This document shows positions 14,598 through 15,100 of a stretch of 15,100 nucleotides of DNA, piece after piece (within the stretch, counting starts at the first letter, position 1; every line of letters starts with the position of its first letter). A program made the position numbers and the translations under genes. This stretch comes from Thermoprotei archaeon (GTDB lineage: Archaea > Thermoproteota > Thermoprotei > Thermofilales > B20-G17). The notes below the pieces were generated by a model that had not been told where the DNA came from, ran no database searches, and was given only the letters and a program-made list of their open reading frames with translations. The stretch covers positions 1-15,100 of the forward strand of contig QMRW01000017.1 of assembly GCA_003650785.1 (NCBI GenBank), written 5' to 3'.

Positions 14598-14618
14598 CAA
14601 GTACTATTAATAATGTAA

Positions 14619-14626
14619 TTTATATA
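14619..14626 (-). promoter_or_regulatory. TATA box for the alpha-mannosidase, leaderless
   Basis: The minus strand reads TATATAAA, preceded by purine-rich GAGAA (BRE-like). Its centre is 25 bases before the ATG at 14597, and no ribosome-binding sequence lies between, which predicts transcription starting at the A of the ATG. This is the clearest promoter in the window. Confidence 0.7.
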
Positions 14627-14653
14627 TTCTCATAATATATTGGAGATTGTATT

Positions 14654-15085
14654 TTACCTAGGATATACTATAAGCTTCATTACACTCCTTATATCCTTAA
14701 TTTCTATATGCTCTATACCTAAGAGCTTTGCAAAAGGTCCTGGTTTAGCATGCTTTCCAAGAACTACTATTGGTTTTCTTTCCCATATAAGTGTTATCGT
14801 ATAATTCGCATCACTTAGTATATTAGCTATCTTCTTAACCTCTGATAATATCACTAATGGTTTTCTCACATCTATCTTTATTTCTGCAAGTTTTCGTATA
14901 GAATTTAAAGCTCTTATATCCTTAAGTTCCAAGAGTAGACTTCTATCTCTAAATTCCAGAGTACATACATCTCTATTCTCTATCCTTATAGATAATTTAC
15001 CTCTTTTGATTACCTTAAGTATATTCGTTAAAAAAGATGGAAAATTTAATATTCTTACCTTCCTACTCCTTACTTTCCCTAACAT
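14654..15085 (-). CDS. hypothetical protein, 143 residues
   Basis: I do not recognise this protein. It is strongly basic at the N-terminus (MLGKVRSRKVRI, KVIKRGKLSIRI) and rich in Lys, Arg, Ile and Leu, with no membrane segment or cysteine pair. Predicted alternation of strands and helices (SIRIENRDVCTLEF, LLLELKDIRALNSIRKLAEI, NYTITLIWERKPIVVLG) suggests a small alpha/beta fold. GKHAKPGPFAKLLGI near residues 109-123 is a Gly/Lys-rich loop that could bind nucleic acid or phosphate, which is a guess. A TAA lies two codons upstream of the ATG, so the start is fixed, and no Shine-Dalgarno precedes it. The upstream promoter is outside the window. It precedes the mannosidase by 56 bases on the same strand, but that gene has its own promoter. 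Confidence 0.65.
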   Translation of the reverse strand: MLGKVRSRKVRILNFPSFLTNILKVIKRGKLSIRIENRDVCTLEFRDRSLLLELKDIRALNSIRKLAEIKIDVRKPLVILSEVKKIANILSDANYTITLIWERKPIVVLGKHAKPGPFAKLLGIEHIEIKDIRSVMKLIVYPR

Positions 15086-15100
15086 AGGTTACATCTAGTC

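Noticed and set aside
14598..14600. TTG start at 14600 for the alpha-mannosidase
   Set aside because: The adjacent ATG lies at the expected leaderless distance from the TATA box, and no ribosome-binding site supports the TTG.

Overview
The window looks like chromosomal DNA from a hyperthermophilic crenarchaeon (Thermoproteota). The DNA is AT-rich and the genes favour AGA/AGG and ATA codons. It carries an L38e-type ribosomal protein (an archaeal/eukaryotic family known mainly from crenarchaea among archaea), an archaeal pyr cluster that includes the ATCase regulatory chain, HerA and NurA, and an MJ_1487-type radical SAM protein. TATA-like boxes sit about 25 bases before several start codons that lack a Shine-Dalgarno sequence, which fits archaeal leaderless transcripts. 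I cannot name the species. No rRNA, tRNA, insertion sequence or CRISPR array was seen.

Region 1 (1-3153, minus strand) is a pyrimidine biosynthesis operon, pyrE-pyrB-pyrI-pyrC, with overlapping or nearly touching genes. pyrC runs off the left edge. A metallo-beta-lactamase-fold hydrolase lies just upstream on the same strand. Region 2 (3271-4162, plus) is an overlapping pair: a seven-helix membrane protein and a small winged-helix DNA-binding protein.

Region 3 (4203-7934) is the most unusual part. A tight nurA-herA pair (nuclease plus hexameric DNA-pumping ATPase) has no adjacent mre11/rad50. It is divergent from a CARF-like/winged-helix regulator. The 347-base divergent intergenic region holds a perfect 20-base inverted repeat, several GTATC/GATAC words, and an upstream nurA-frame reading interrupted by one TAA.

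Region 4 (7935-9802) is a divergent pair of TIM-barrel sugar-phosphate isomerase/epimerase-like proteins. Region 5 (9779-11936) holds a B12-binding/radical SAM protein coupled to an unrecognised 200-residue protein, divergent from rpl38e. Region 6 (11940-15085, minus) holds a GH38 alpha-mannosidase resembling mannosylglycerate hydrolase, behind a clear leaderless promoter, and a 143-residue protein of unknown function.

The best candidate for something undescribed is the divergent CARF-wHTH / nurA-herA locus with its large dyad: possibly a ligand-regulated DNA end-processing module. That is inference from gene order and motifs, not a demonstrated system.
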